A stretch of DNA of 64,000 nucleotides from contig NZ_CP042831.1 in the NCBI RefSeq assembly GCF_008000935.1, positions 1,178,001 to 1,242,000 on the forward strand, read 5' to 3'. The stretch comes from Flavobacterium alkalisoli (GTDB lineage: Bacteria; Bacteroidota; Bacteroidia; Flavobacteriales; Flavobacteriaceae). This document shows positions 34,996 through 42,551 of the stretch, piece by piece. Each line of letters starts with the position of its first letter. Positions within the stretch are counted from its first letter, which is position 1. Under the pieces are notes generated by a model. It had not been told where the DNA came from. It worked only from the letters and a program-made list of their open reading frames with translations, and did no database searches. The position numbers and the translations under genes were made by a program.

Positions 34996-35448
34996 TTATT
35001 CGTTGTCGCTTTGATACCATTCTGCGAAGGAAGTTTCTGTTTCCTGTAGCTTTAATGAATGCAATTGTATGTTTTGTGGTAATCTGTTTTTAATCTTATC
35101 TGCAAAATCGATTACCATATTCTCACTGGTAGGTTGGTAATCTACTAAAATAACATGATGTCCTCTGTTTTGAAGTTCTTTGGCCAGTTCAACATGGGGA
35201 GTATTTTGGTTAAATACAGTAGCGTGATCAAAAATATCTACTATTTCTTCCTTAACAATCTTCTTCAAATCACCAAAATCAATTACCATTCCGTACTTAA
35301 CATTACCGGTATCGGTTATTGGTGTACCTATAACAGTAACTGAAAGCTTATAGCTGTGTCCGTGAACGTTTTTACACTTTCCGTCATAGCCGTAAAGGGC
35401 ATGTCCGGTTTCAAAATTGAACTGTTTTGTAATCCTGATTTTGCTCAT
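34996..35448 (-). CDS. queD: 6-pyruvoyl-tetrahydropterin synthase / QueD family
   Basis: A 150-residue tunnelling-fold enzyme. The zinc ligands are visible: His16 in FETGHALYG and His29/His31 in NVHGHSY, with catalytic Cys25 in DGKCKNVHGH. The C-terminal LQETETSFAEW carries the substrate-binding Glu. QueD makes 6-carboxytetrahydropterin in queuosine/7-deazaguanine synthesis; PTPS-like paralogues make other pterins. The CxxxHGH spacing fits QueD, but no other que genes are nearby. Confidence 0.9.
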   Translation of the reverse strand: MSKIRITKQFNFETGHALYGYDGKCKNVHGHSYKLSVTVIGTPITDTGNVKYGMVIDFGDLKKIVKEEIVDIFDHATVFNQNTPHVELAKELQNRGHHVILVDYQPTSENMVIDFADKIKNRLPQNIQLHSLKLQETETSFAEWYQSDNE

Positions 35449-35467
35449 TATAATAGTGTTAAGTGTG

Positions 35468-35475
35468 CAAATTTA
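35468..35475 (-). promoter_or_regulatory. -7 element of the queD-like gene
   Basis: TAAATTTG on the minus strand, an exact match, 20 bases before the ATG at 35448. Confidence 0.5.
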
Positions 35476-35526
35476 CTAAATAAAATGCATCATGTTAATT
35501 TATTCTCAACGTATTGGTTTTCCGAT

Positions 35527-35534
35527 TATCTTTG
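35527..35534 (+). promoter_or_regulatory. -7 element of the 2OG oxygenase gene
   Basis: TATCTTTG, an exact TAnnTTTG match, 26 bases before the ATG at 35560. No well-spaced TTG is seen. Confidence 0.5.
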
Positions 35535-35559
35535 CTCGCCTTTTTAATTATGGCGCTAT

Positions 35560-36198
35560 ATGGATGAGTTACAGTTGAATCCGTTGTATGAAAAGGTTAT
35601 TTCTGACCTTTTAGAAAAACAGTATAGTGTGGTGGAAAACTTTTTTCCGCTTGAAGAAGTACTGGAGCTTCGACAAAGTCTGCTTACCAAATATGATGAT
35701 GACCAGTTTAAGAAATCGGCCATAGGAAACTGGACTAACGAACAGGTTATGAAAGCCGTAAGGGGCGATTTTATCTTTTGGCTGGATGAAGCTAACTGTA
35801 ATCCCGCAGAAACAAGATTCTTTTCCCGTTTAAATGACTTTGTTGATTATCTTAACAGAACCTGTTTTATGGGAATAACAGAGCAGGAGTTTCATTATGC
35901 ATTATATCCGGAAGGTACTTTTTACAAACGCCATTTAGATACATTTCAAAATGACAGCAGGAGAAGGCTCTCTATAGTATGCTATCTTAATGAAGAAGAC
36001 TGGCAGCCTGAATATGGCGGTGAGCTTGCCATATATATACCTGAGAACGGTACTGAGCGTGCAGAGAATATTTACCCTGTGCAGGGGCGTATGGTTATTT
36101 TTGAAAGCAGTGTGCTGGAGCATGAAGTAAAGCCTGTAAAACAGGAGCGTTTGAGTATTACAGGCTGGTTAAAAACAAGGGGAGAGGCTATTTTTTAA
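35560..36198 (+). CDS. 2-oxoglutarate/Fe(II)-dependent oxygenase
   Basis: A 212-residue prolyl-4-hydroxylase-type (P4Hc) oxygenase. The iron triad is HxD...H: His125 and Asp127 in YKRHLDTF and His188 in VLEHEVKP, with Arg197 (QERLSITGWL) likely binding 2-oxoglutarate. Related bacterial proteins hydroxylate ribosomal or elongation-factor prolines or act on unknown substrates. There is no signal peptide. It overlaps the convergent enoyl-CoA hydratase gene by 11 bases. Confidence 0.9.
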   Translation: MDELQLNPLYEKVISDLLEKQYSVVENFFPLEEVLELRQSLLTKYDDDQFKKSAIGNWTNEQVMKAVRGDFIFWLDEANCNPAETRFFSRLNDFVDYLNRTCFMGITEQEFHYALYPEGTFYKRHLDTFQNDSRRRLSIVCYLNEEDWQPEYGGELAIYIPENGTERAENIYPVQGRMVIFESSVLEHEVKPVKQERLSITGWLKTRGEAIF

Positions 36199-36958
36199 AC
36201 CTCTCCAAAGCTTCTTTAGTAAATTCGGAAAGTACAAGTCTTCCTGATATTTTAGCTCTTTCGGTAAGAAGGGTATCCCAGTTTTCGGTGCCTTCCCAAA
36301 GTACTTTTTTCATGGCATCAAGTGCCTCTGGGTTATAAGATGCTAACTTGGAAGTGAAAATGTCAAGTTCTTTATCCAATTCCTTTACGCTTTCAAAAAC
36401 TTTTGCATAAAGACCTTTTTCCTGTGCCCAGTATGCATTTTTCCATTCGTGTGCAGCCAGTGTCATTTCAGCAAGGGCAGCCTTTCCCATTTTACGCTCA
36501 ACGGCCGGAGCAATAACAAACGGACCTATACCAATAGTAAATTCTGAGAGCTTAATGGCACTACCTTCGGTAGCGAGTGCATAATCGCATGCAGAAGCAA
36601 GGCCTACACCACCACCTACAGCTTTTCCGTGAATACGGCCTATTATCAGTTTACTGCAGTTGCGCATGGCGTTGATAACATTGGCAAATCCGGCAAAGAA
36701 AACAGCTCCCTCCTCAAGGTTAGAAACGGCAAGAAGTTCGTCAAACGAAGCTCCGGCACAAAAAGCCCCATCGCCTTCACTTTTCAGTACAATAATATTT
36801 ACTTCAGGATTATTGCTAAGGGAATTAAGTTCATTTGTTAGCCTTTGAAGCAGCTCTCCCGGAAAGGAATTACTGGCAGGATGGCCAAACTCAACCATTG
36901 CAATCCTGTTTTCTATTTTGGTATATAAAGAGCCGTTAGGTCTTGTAGTAGTACTCAT
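36188..36958 (-). CDS. Enoyl-CoA hydratase/isomerase family protein
   Basis: 256 residues from the ATG at 36958 (MSTTTRPNG). The crotonase fold is clear: VEFGHPASNSFPGELL, a CoA/oxyanion region GDGAFCAGASFDEL, then GRIHGKAVGGGVGLASACDY with the second oxyanion glycine. The catalytic acids are less obvious than in classical EchA, so the reaction could be hydration, isomerisation or another crotonase chemistry. An upstream start at 37009 would add a hydrophobic stretch not typical of the family. It is probably cytoplasmic fatty-acid or amino-acid catabolism. Confidence 0.88.
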   Translation of the reverse strand: MSTTTRPNGSLYTKIENRIAMVEFGHPASNSFPGELLQRLTNELNSLSNNPEVNIIVLKSEGDGAFCAGASFDELLAVSNLEEGAVFFAGFANVINAMRNCSKLIIGRIHGKAVGGGVGLASACDYALATEGSAIKLSEFTIGIGPFVIAPAVERKMGKAALAEMTLAAHEWKNAYWAQEKGLYAKVFESVKELDKELDIFTSKLASYNPEALDAMKKVLWEGTENWDTLLTERAKISGRLVLSEFTKEALERFKK

Positions 36959-37022
36959 ATTGTTTGGTTTTTGGGTAAAATTAAGGCAAATAGTAAAGGA
37001 TAAAAACAAATTGCTTAAAAGT

Positions 37023-37055
37023 TTGTATTTTTAGAAACGAAATATATTATATTTG
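37023..37055 (+). promoter_or_regulatory. Promoter of tRNA-Ala
   Basis: TTG at 37023-37025, 22 bases spacer, exact TATATTTG at 37048-37055, then the tRNA begins 12 bases later at 37068. Confidence 0.65.
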
Positions 37056-37067
37056 CTGCACTCAAGC

Positions 37068-37128
<61 letters not shown>

Positions 37129-37141
<13 letters not shown>

Positions 37142-37267
37142 CAGGTAAAAACCTTCAGTAAAAACTGGAGGTTTTTTTGTTTATATTAGTAATGATATGT
37201 CATAAGCGAGGAGCTCGCGCACGGATGTAATTAAACAAGATTGAGCTAATTAAAGTTAATTATGAAA
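37129..37267 (+). repeat. Cassette repeat copy 1: tRNA 3' end, terminator and leader
   Basis: This stretch starts within the T arm of tRNA-Ala and runs through the terminator hairpin, a spacer and a gene leader to the ATG at 37262. Copy 2 is 38013-38152. The last 72 bases (37196-37267) are identical to 38081-38152, including the start codon and the next codon. The preceding part is similar but diverged. Confidence 0.92.
37147..37178 (+). terminator. Terminator of tRNA-Ala
   Basis: Stem CCTTCAGT/ACTGGAGG (37152-37159 with 37164-37171), extended by A/T pairs, AAAA loop, T-run after. The related hairpin at 38032-38063 keeps pairing through a compensating A-T to G-C change. Confidence 0.88.
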
Positions 37268-37771
37268 AAGTTTTTTTATATAACTGCTACAGGAATGTTT
37301 ATAATTTCAATATATCTATACATTCAATTTAATAAGGCTGTTAATGTAGATGAAAGTTGCTTTACTTCTGATTTTGAAGAAGTTTTTGGTGATAAGCATT
37401 TGGAATTAAATAAGATATATGATTTTTCACAAATATTGAATTGTAAGGAATGGGACAAGATGATAATTGTGGGAGGACCAAGGGCAAATAGAACTACTAT
37501 TTTTTTAAGAGAAGGGATTGCGCTACCTGAAATTGAATATGGTGATAGAGGCTCAGATTCATTATTGTTTTATATTATTAACGACGGCAAACTGATAAAT
37601 ACTCCAATAGGATATTGGAATGATTATTTTTTGTATTTTCAAGATTTTAATGATTGTGATTATGTAATTTTAAATAAAAACGATGCCGTTTTTAAATGTA
37701 TTTTTCTCGATTATATTGGGTCTAGAGAAACATTAACATTCGAACTTGTGAGTAAACCGAATACGGATTAA
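37262..37771 (+). CDS. Small membrane-anchored or exported protein, unknown
   Basis: 169 residues with an N-terminal hydrophobic helix (MKKFFYITATGMFIISIYLYI) followed by a soluble domain with three or four Cys (ESCFTSD, QILNCKEW, FNDCDYV, VFKCIF). A segment WDKMIIVGGPRANRTTIFL suggests a beta-alpha core, but no family is recognised. It is strongly AT-rich. It is the gene of the first repeated unit after tRNA-Ala, and its leader is shared base-for-base with the next gene. Confidence 0.7.
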   Translation: MKKFFYITATGMFIISIYLYIQFNKAVNVDESCFTSDFEEVFGDKHLELNKIYDFSQILNCKEWDKMIIVGGPRANRTTIFLREGIALPEIEYGDRGSDSLLFYIINDGKLINTPIGYWNDYFLYFQDFNDCDYVILNKNDAVFKCIFLDYIGSRETLTFELVSKPNTD

Positions 37772-38012
37772 TCTTCGGTTTTTAAAATCAACAGAGTTAA
37801 ATAGATAAAGTAATCTTCGGATTGCTTTGTTATTTTAGCTCTCATATGGAGTTAGTCATTAGCTTCAAAAAAAAGATGAAGTAATATTAACTTTTTAATA
37901 TAAATTAAAGTCGTGTGAGATTTACGGATTATTACATAGTTCTTACTATTATAATGCTGAAGGAATAAATTAAAACCTCTCTAAATCCTTTATAAATAAC
38001 TTCGATAATTAT
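37772..38012 (+). other. AT-rich spacer of the cassette region
   Basis: 241 bases after the 169-residue protein with no gene longer than about 12 codons. Apart from the terminator at 37807-37832 I see no recognisable element. It ends exactly where the second copy of the tRNA 3' end begins. Confidence 0.6.
37807..37832 (+). terminator. Terminator with TTCG tetraloop
   Basis: Stem AAAGTAATC/GATTGCTTT (37807-37815 with 37820-37828) closed by TTCG, followed by gttatttt. It lies 36 bases after the stop of the 169-residue protein. Confidence 0.75.
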
Positions 38013-38152
38013 CCCATCTTCTCCACAAGTTAAAAAACCTTCGGTGAAAATCGGAGGTTTTTTATTTATATTAGTAATGGTATGTCATAAGCGAGGAGCT
38101 CGCGCACGGATGTAATTAAACAAGATTGAGCTAATTAAAGTTAATTATGAAA
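38013..38152 (+). repeat. Cassette repeat copy 2: tRNA 3' end, terminator and leader
   Basis: Begins CCCATCTTCTCCACA, the 3' end of tRNA-Ala, without the rest of the tRNA. A variant terminator follows (38032-38063), then the shared leader up to the ATG at 38147. It is 884 bases downstream of copy 1. A third, truncated copy lies at 38482-38513. Confidence 0.92.
38032..38063 (+). terminator. Terminator hairpin of cassette copy 2
   Basis: Stem CCTTCGGT/ATCGGAGG (38038-38045 with 38050-38057) with a GAAA tetraloop and flanking A/T runs. There is no tRNA in front of it, so it now insulates the 108-residue lipoprotein gene from upstream transcription. Confidence 0.85.
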
Positions 38153-38473
38153 TATTTTTTAGTCTGTTTTTTGCTAATTATTAGTTGTAAGTCAGGGGAA
38201 GATGCAGGTGCTCTTAATTCCGTCATTGGAACTGCATCAAATCAAAAATCCGGAGCTATATTGTATGGTAATGGCGAAGTATATGCGATTGCCGGTATGC
38301 AAAGCTGGGATACTGTATTTTTGAATAAAAAAGTAAAAGTAAAGGGACATTTTAAGTTGATGGTTGATCAGGATAAGGTTGAGATTGGAAATTTGGGTAC
38401 TTTTCAAGCTCAAAGTTGTCCCAGATATTATCTTGTAAGTGATGCAACATGGGAATTGTATGATTCTGATTAA
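38147..38473 (+). CDS. Small lipoprotein, unknown
   Basis: 108 residues with lipobox LLIISCKSGED (Cys14). The mature part is beta-rich, GNGEVYAIAGMQSWDTVFLN and KVKVKGHFKLMVDQDKVEIGN, resembling a small OB/beta-barrel fold, but no family is recognised. It has the same 72-base leader and start as the preceding cassette gene although the proteins are unrelated. It is followed by the truncated repeat copy 3. Confidence 0.7.
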   Translation: MKYFLVCFLLIISCKSGEDAGALNSVIGTASNQKSGAILYGNGEVYAIAGMQSWDTVFLNKKVKVKGHFKLMVDQDKVEIGNLGTFQAQSCPRYYLVSDATWELYDSD

Positions 38474-38481
38474 TCTAACCG

Positions 38482-38513
38482 ACTGGAGGTTTTTTTATAT
38501 TAGTAATGGTATG
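38482..38513 (+). repeat. Truncated cassette repeat copy 3
   Basis: Contains the 3' arm of the terminator (ACTGGAGG plus T-run, in the copy 1 form) and the following spacer up to aatggtatg, but not the tRNA end, the 5' arm or the leader. It lies 8 bases after the lipoprotein stop. Confidence 0.8.
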
Positions 38514-38558
38514 ATACAATGTGTATTCACTTTATTGTAAAAACATAGATGAGTTTTT

Positions 38559-38966
38559 ATGGCTAAAAGAAATAAAATCATTTTGTTAATAGCCGCCTTT
38601 GGGTGTTTTATAGCTATTATGTTATATACATCAACTTCACCACAAAAAACAGTTGATAATATTAAAAGAGGTTATAGTGGGATAGTTGTTAGTAAACAAC
38701 AAATTGCTGAAAGGAAAAGTCATTTGACAGATATTTATTTTAAGGATGATGGTGTAAATATATCTGAAGTATTTAGACAGGGATTAGACGGTATAATTGA
38801 AGTTGGTGATTCCATCATAAAACCTAAAAATGATAATTATCTATATATAATAAAGCCCGGAGGTAAAAAAGAAGCTTTTATTTATACTTATATTTCTGAA
38901 AGTTATAGAAATGATTTCAGATGGCCTGACGAATGGAAGGAGAAGTGGCCTGAAGCCAGCAGATAA
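38559..38966 (+). CDS. Small membrane-anchored protein, unknown
   Basis: 135 residues with an N-terminal helix (KIILLIAAFGCFIAIMLYTS) and a soluble domain carrying GYSGIVVSKQQIAERKSHLT and GLDGIIEVGDSIIKPKND. This resembles small Flavobacterium proteins annotated only as hypothetical. It is AT-rich. It follows the truncated repeat but does not have the shared leader. The next gene starts 20 bases downstream. Confidence 0.7.
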   Translation: MAKRNKIILLIAAFGCFIAIMLYTSTSPQKTVDNIKRGYSGIVVSKQQIAERKSHLTDIYFKDDGVNISEVFRQGLDGIIEVGDSIIKPKNDNYLYIIKPGGKKEAFIYTYISESYRNDFRWPDEWKEKWPEASR

Positions 38967-38986
38967 AGTTAATCGTTATATTAGAG

Positions 38987-39502
38987 ATGAAAAAAATACT
39001 ACTTATTTTCATTTTTTTATTACTGTTGCCTTTTGTTCTTAGTGCACAGGAATCTGTTCATTATGAAAGAATAGATAAATTGCTTACATCTTTTTTTAAA
39101 GAAGATTTAAATGAAAATAAAATTGTTTTTACGATAAATGATAAGCTTTATTTGATAATAGTTGAGAAGAAGGATGCTTATGAGCATTATTATTTTGAAG
39201 CAGATACCATTACGGATAAAAAACCACAGGTAAAACAGATGATAATCTTTAAGCCAAATAATCTTCTTGAAACAGCTTTTAATACTAATAATTATCACAC
39301 TGGATATATAGATTTTTTCTCTGAATTTTATAAAGATGGTGTGGAATTTTCAATTGGAAATCCTACTTACTTTGTGTTATTAGATAAAAATGGGCAAAAA
39401 TTTGGAGAAGCTGAATTAAGTGCAGTTGTAATTCCTAATCCTATTGATAAAGAAGTTTATAATTATATAGTAACAACCACAATTGCAATGATGCAATATT
39501 GA
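38987..39502 (+). CDS. Small exported protein, unknown
   Basis: 171 residues with a signal peptide (MKKILLIFIFLLLLPFVLSAQ, cleavage after about residue 20). The mature part is rich in Tyr, Glu and Lys (DKLYLIIVEKKDAYEHYYF) with no recognised motif. Very AT-rich. It is the last gene of the small-protein patch; rlmF with its own promoter follows. Confidence 0.7.
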   Translation: MKKILLIFIFLLLLPFVLSAQESVHYERIDKLLTSFFKEDLNENKIVFTINDKLYLIIVEKKDAYEHYYFEADTITDKKPQVKQMIIFKPNNLLETAFNTNNYHTGYIDFFSEFYKDGVEFSIGNPTYFVLLDKNGQKFGEAELSAVVIPNPIDKEVYNYIVTTTIAMMQY

Positions 39503-39562
39503 TTTTGTTGTTGTAGTCCTGTCTCTCAATTATTCCTCAAATCCCCTTTCCTCATTTTTAAG

Positions 39563-39570
39563 TATCTTTG
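39563..39570 (+). promoter_or_regulatory. -7 element of rlmF
   Basis: TATCTTTG, exact TAnnTTTG match, 25 bases before the ATG at 39596. Confidence 0.55.
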
Positions 39571-39595
39571 GCTGTTTACAACTAAGTACTAAGGC

Positions 39596-40558
39596 ATGTC
39601 TTTAAAAAAGGATAGGGAAGAAAAATCACAATTACATTCGCGTAACAAAAACAGGGGGCTTTATGACCTAAATGCTTTAGTGGCTGCTGTTCCTCAACTG
39701 GCCGATTTTATAAAACCCAATAAATTTGGTAATGATTCGGTCGACTTCTCCAATCCCGTTGCAGTTAAGCTTTTAAATAAGGCGCTTCTTAATCACTATT
39801 ACGGAATACAACACTGGGATTTTCCCGATAAAAACCTTTGTCCGCCCATACCCGGACGTGCCGACTATATCCATTATCTTGCCGACCTGTTAGCCGAAAG
39901 CAATAACGGTACAATTTCTTTAGGGAATAAAATTACCTGTCTAGATGTTGGCACCGGTGCCAGTTGTATTTATCCTATACTTGGTGTTACAGAATACAAC
40001 TGGAATTTTATAGCGAGTGATATTGCGATAGCATCTATTGAATCGGCTAAAAGTATTACAGATACTAATCCTATTCTTAAGGATAAGATAGAATGCAGGC
40101 TTCAAAACAATCCTAAAAATATTTTTACAGGAATTATAGGTACACAGGAAAAGATAGATGTTACCTTGTGTAACCCTCCGTTTCATTCGTCGGCAGAAGA
40201 AGCCCAAAAGGGCACACAACGAAAGGTAAAGAATCTTTCGGGTAAAAAGCATAAAACTCCTGAGCTTAATTTTGCGGGGATAAGCAACGAACTTATTTAT
40301 GATGGCGGAGAATACCGTTTTGTGGCTACAATGATTACAGAGAGCCAAAAAATGGCTAAAAACTGCTATTGGTTCACTACGCTGGTTTCAAAACAAAGTA
40401 ATCTTAAAGGAATTTATAAAGCCTTAGATCATGTAGGTGCCAATGTGGTTAAAACCATCCCTATGGGTACCGGTAATAAATCTACCCGAATTGTAGCCTG
40501 GACTTTTTTAAATGAAAAGGAACAGAAAGAATGGCGGGAGAGTAGGTGGAGAATCTAA
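39596..40558 (+). CDS. rlmF: 23S rRNA (adenine-1618-N6)-methyltransferase RlmF
   Basis: A 320-residue SAM-dependent methyltransferase that modifies A1618 of 23S rRNA. The catalytic motif is VTLCNPPFHSS (NPPF) at about residues 195; the SAM-binding motif is CLDVGTGASCIYPILG at about 119-134; HYYGIQHWDFPDKNLCPPIP near residue 65 is typical of the family. Basic N-terminus (KKDREEKSQLHSRNKNRG). It marks the return to ordinary chromosomal sequence after the AT-rich patch. Confidence 0.96.
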   Translation: MSLKKDREEKSQLHSRNKNRGLYDLNALVAAVPQLADFIKPNKFGNDSVDFSNPVAVKLLNKALLNHYYGIQHWDFPDKNLCPPIPGRADYIHYLADLLAESNNGTISLGNKITCLDVGTGASCIYPILGVTEYNWNFIASDIAIASIESAKSITDTNPILKDKIECRLQNNPKNIFTGIIGTQEKIDVTLCNPPFHSSAEEAQKGTQRKVKNLSGKKHKTPELNFAGISNELIYDGGEYRFVATMITESQKMAKNCYWFTTLVSKQSNLKGIYKALDHVGANVVKTIPMGTGNKSTRIVAWTFLNEKEQKEWRESRWRI

Positions 40559-40565
40559 TAAAGAA

Positions 40566-41213
40566 TTATCCCTTTTCCCTTTTTCCGGCTTCAATTTTTA
40601 TAAAATCTGGTAAATAATTTGGAGTACAGCCTTTTGAAACCATTTCGTTTTTATAGAGACCTGTTTTTTCTCCCAAAGCTACACATTGTTTGCGGTATTG
40701 CTTATCGTAAACACCTATCCATCCAGCTGTAAAATTCATAGCCCATTGTACCTCAGGTACTTCTTTCTCTATTTTGGCCTCAATGGCAGTAAGTAATTTT
40801 GTAGTATTTTCAGGTGGGATTTGCCCTGTCCACCTCAATCTCGCCTGGTAATACCAATAGGATCGTCGTTGAAGAGGTGAGGAGCTTTCAGCCCACGATT
40901 CTATTAAGGCAATTGTTTTTTTGTCTTTCATTAATTGGTTTGCCATTAGCCAATCCATTAACTGTAACTTTTCATCTTCTTTATGAGTCTGCATGTCATT
41001 ATCAAGGCTGTTTATTACTTCTTGGGTAAGAAGCTTTTTATCAAATATTAGTATGGCAAGCTGGCGTGGCATAAATTTACCTGTAGACCATAATTCCATG
41101 GCAAGATTGTGGTCTTTTTTTATCTCCTTTGCGATATTTCGCAAATCACCTAATTTAATCCCTTTATCAGTTACTCTATCGTAAATGTCCTGAGCTATTT
41201 GTGTGATTTTCAT
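40566..41213 (-). CDS. DNA alkylation repair protein (AlkD-like, HEAT repeats)
   Basis: About 215 residues, all-helical, with the AlkD/DUF-type signature LIFDKKLLTQEVINSLDNDM and LMDWLMANQLMKDKKTIALIESWAES characteristic of the HEAT-like DNA glycosylase superfamily. Such enzymes excise N3/N7-alkylated bases. The active-site acid/aromatic set cannot be confirmed by eye. The start at 41213 is preferred because the -7 box (41239-41246) lies just upstream and the ATG at 41237 would be before the transcription start. Confidence 0.82.
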   Translation of the reverse strand: MKITQIAQDIYDRVTDKGIKLGDLRNIAKEIKKDHNLAMELWSTGKFMPRQLAILIFDKKLLTQEVINSLDNDMQTHKEDEKLQLMDWLMANQLMKDKKTIALIESWAESSSPLQRRSYWYYQARLRWTGQIPPENTTKLLTAIEAKIEKEVPEVQWAMNFTAGWIGVYDKQYRKQCVALGEKTGLYKNEMVSKGCTPNYLPDFIKIEAGKREKG

Positions 41214-41238
41214 GCTTCTTGTTTTGAAAGTATACATA

Positions 41239-41246
41239 CAAAAATA
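41239..41246 (-). promoter_or_regulatory. -7 element of the AlkD-like gene
   Basis: TATTTTTG on the minus strand, exact match, 26 bases before the ATG at 41213. Confidence 0.5.
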
Positions 41247-41312
41247 AATGAAATTATGAAGTATATCTTAATGCTGTATAATATAGTTAACGTTAAAAAT
41301 ACCTTCAAAAAT

Positions 41313-41358
41313 TTGCGTAGCTAAATAACTACACATATATTTGTAGTCAAATAACTAC
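41313..41358 (+). promoter_or_regulatory. ArsR-operon promoter with two operator-like palindromes
   Basis: TTG (41313-41315), a 20-base spacer and exact TATATTTG (41336-41343). Two near-identical 16 bp inverted repeats, GTAGCTAAATAACTAC at 41317-41332 and GTAGTCAAATAACTAC at 41343-41358, lie 26 bases apart on either side of the -7 box. One sits in the promoter spacer and the other over the expected transcription start. This is a classic layout for autorepression by the ArsR-family gene that begins at 41362. Confidence 0.7.
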
Positions 41359-41361
41359 ACG

Positions 41362-41691
41362 ATGAATTTAAGACGCGATGTATTTCAGGCTATAGCCGAC
41401 CCGACAAGAAGATCTATACTTGTTTTGGTAGCTACACAGGCAATGACGGCAGGTGCTATTGCTTCAAACTTTGATACCGCAAGGCCTACAGTTTCTAAAC
41501 ATTTACAGATACTAACCGAATGTCAGTTGCTTAAGCAGGAACAAAACGGCAGGGAGATTTACTACCATTTAAATCCGGAAAAAATGAAGGAGATTGCCGA
41601 TTTTATTGAGCCGTTCCGTAAAATGTGGGACGACAGGTTCAATAAGCTGGAGGCCGTAATGAAGAATTATCAATCAAAAAACGAACAATAA
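41362..41691 (+). CDS. ArsR/SmtB family transcriptional regulator
   Basis: A 109-residue winged helix-turn-helix regulator. The DNA-recognition helix region is [23 protein letters not shown], and the N-terminus [21 protein letters not shown] is typical of the ArsR subgroup that controls SRPBCC/AHSA1 genes. There are no metal-binding CxCxxC or His clusters, so it is probably not a metal sensor. Its stop overlaps the start of the SRPBCC gene (taATG). Two palindromes cover its promoter. Confidence 0.93.
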   Translation: MNLRRDVFQAIADPTRRSILVLVATQAMTAGAIASNFDTARPTVSKHLQILTECQLLKQEQNGREIYYHLNPEKMKEIADFIEPFRKMWDDRFNKLEAVMKNYQSKNEQ

Positions 41692-42161
41692 TGGAATTAA
41701 AAACAAAAATTCATGCCGAAGACAGCAGGCAGGAACTGGTGGTGACCAGAACCTTTGATTTGCCGATAGAGTTGCTTTTTAAGGCGTATGAAGATCCCGA
41801 CCTTTTTGAGCAATGGATGACTACAAACGTAGTGAAGCTGGAAGCCAAAAAGTATGGGGGGTACAGGTTTGAAACTACTAACCCTGAAGGTCAGGTGGTA
41901 TTTAGCGCCAACGGTACTTTTCATGAATTTGAACCCAACAAAAGGATAGTGCGCACTTTTGAAATGGAAAATACACCTTTTGAGGTTCAATTGGAATTTC
42001 TGGAATTTGAAAAACTTACCGATACAACCAGTAAATTCACTATGCATATAGTATACAGGTCGGTTGCAATGCGTAATCAGATGCTGCAGCTTCCGTTTGC
42101 ACAGGGGCTAAATATGGCACACAACCGCCTGGAGGAAATAGTAAGCAAATTAAAACAGTAA
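41691..42161 (+). CDS. SRPBCC (AHSA1-type) protein
   Basis: A 156-residue START/Bet v1-like small-ligand-binding fold. Typical start LVVTRTFDLPIELLFKAYEDPDLFEQWM, and FEFEPNKRIVRTFEME in the middle. Proteins of this type are always found downstream of such ArsR regulators in many genomes; the ligand is unknown. Translation is coupled to the regulator by the 1-base overlap. The next gene follows two bases after its stop. Confidence 0.92.
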   Translation: MELKTKIHAEDSRQELVVTRTFDLPIELLFKAYEDPDLFEQWMTTNVVKLEAKKYGGYRFETTNPEGQVVFSANGTFHEFEPNKRIVRTFEMENTPFEVQLEFLEFEKLTDTTSKFTMHIVYRSVAMRNQMLQLPFAQGLNMAHNRLEEIVSKLKQ

Positions 42162-42163
42162 CC

Positions 42164-42547
42164 ATGGAAAAAAGAAACAGGATTATTTACTGGATTGCTA
42201 CAGGATGGCTTTCTTTAGGGATGCTTTCTACCGGAATCGTACAGCTTTTAAAGGTTGAACAGGAAACAGCCAAGATTACACAACTGGGTTACCCTGTTTA
42301 TATTTTAACCATATTAGGTATATGGAAAATTTTAGGGGTTATTGCTGTGCTTATCCCTAAATACCCTGTGTTGAAGGAATGGGCTTATGCCGGATTTTTC
42401 TTTGCCATGACCGGGGCGGTAATTTCACATATTGCATCGGGCAGTCCGGCTGGAGAATTGTTCGGGCCTACACTGCTTATAGTGCTAACAATAGTTTCGT
42501 GGTACTTTAGGCCGGCATTAAGAAAGACTAATAGTATAAAAGCGTAA
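42164..42547 (+). CDS. DoxX family membrane protein
   Basis: A 127-residue protein with four helices (about 8-26, 43-64, 71-93 and 98-115), starting KRNRIIYWIATGWLSLGMLSTGIVQ, the DoxX_2/DoxX-like signature. It is the third gene of the ArsR-SRPBCC-DoxX-DUF4256 operon, a recurring combination in Bacteroidetes and Firmicutes. The role is unknown; a membrane redox or ligand-handling step is plausible. Confidence 0.88.
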   Translation: MEKRNRIIYWIATGWLSLGMLSTGIVQLLKVEQETAKITQLGYPVYILTILGIWKILGVIAVLIPKYPVLKEWAYAGFFFAMTGAVISHIASGSPAGELFGPTLLIVLTIVSWYFRPALRKTNSIKA

Positions 42548-42551
42548 AAAA

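Noticed and set aside
38559..38966. Fourth cassette with the shared leader
   Set aside because: The gene follows the truncated repeat but lacks the 72 bp leader, so it is not counted as a full unit.
37142..39595. Prophage or integrative element at tRNA-Ala
   Set aside because: No integrase, relaxase or phage gene is present in the patch, so only the small repeated unit is reported.
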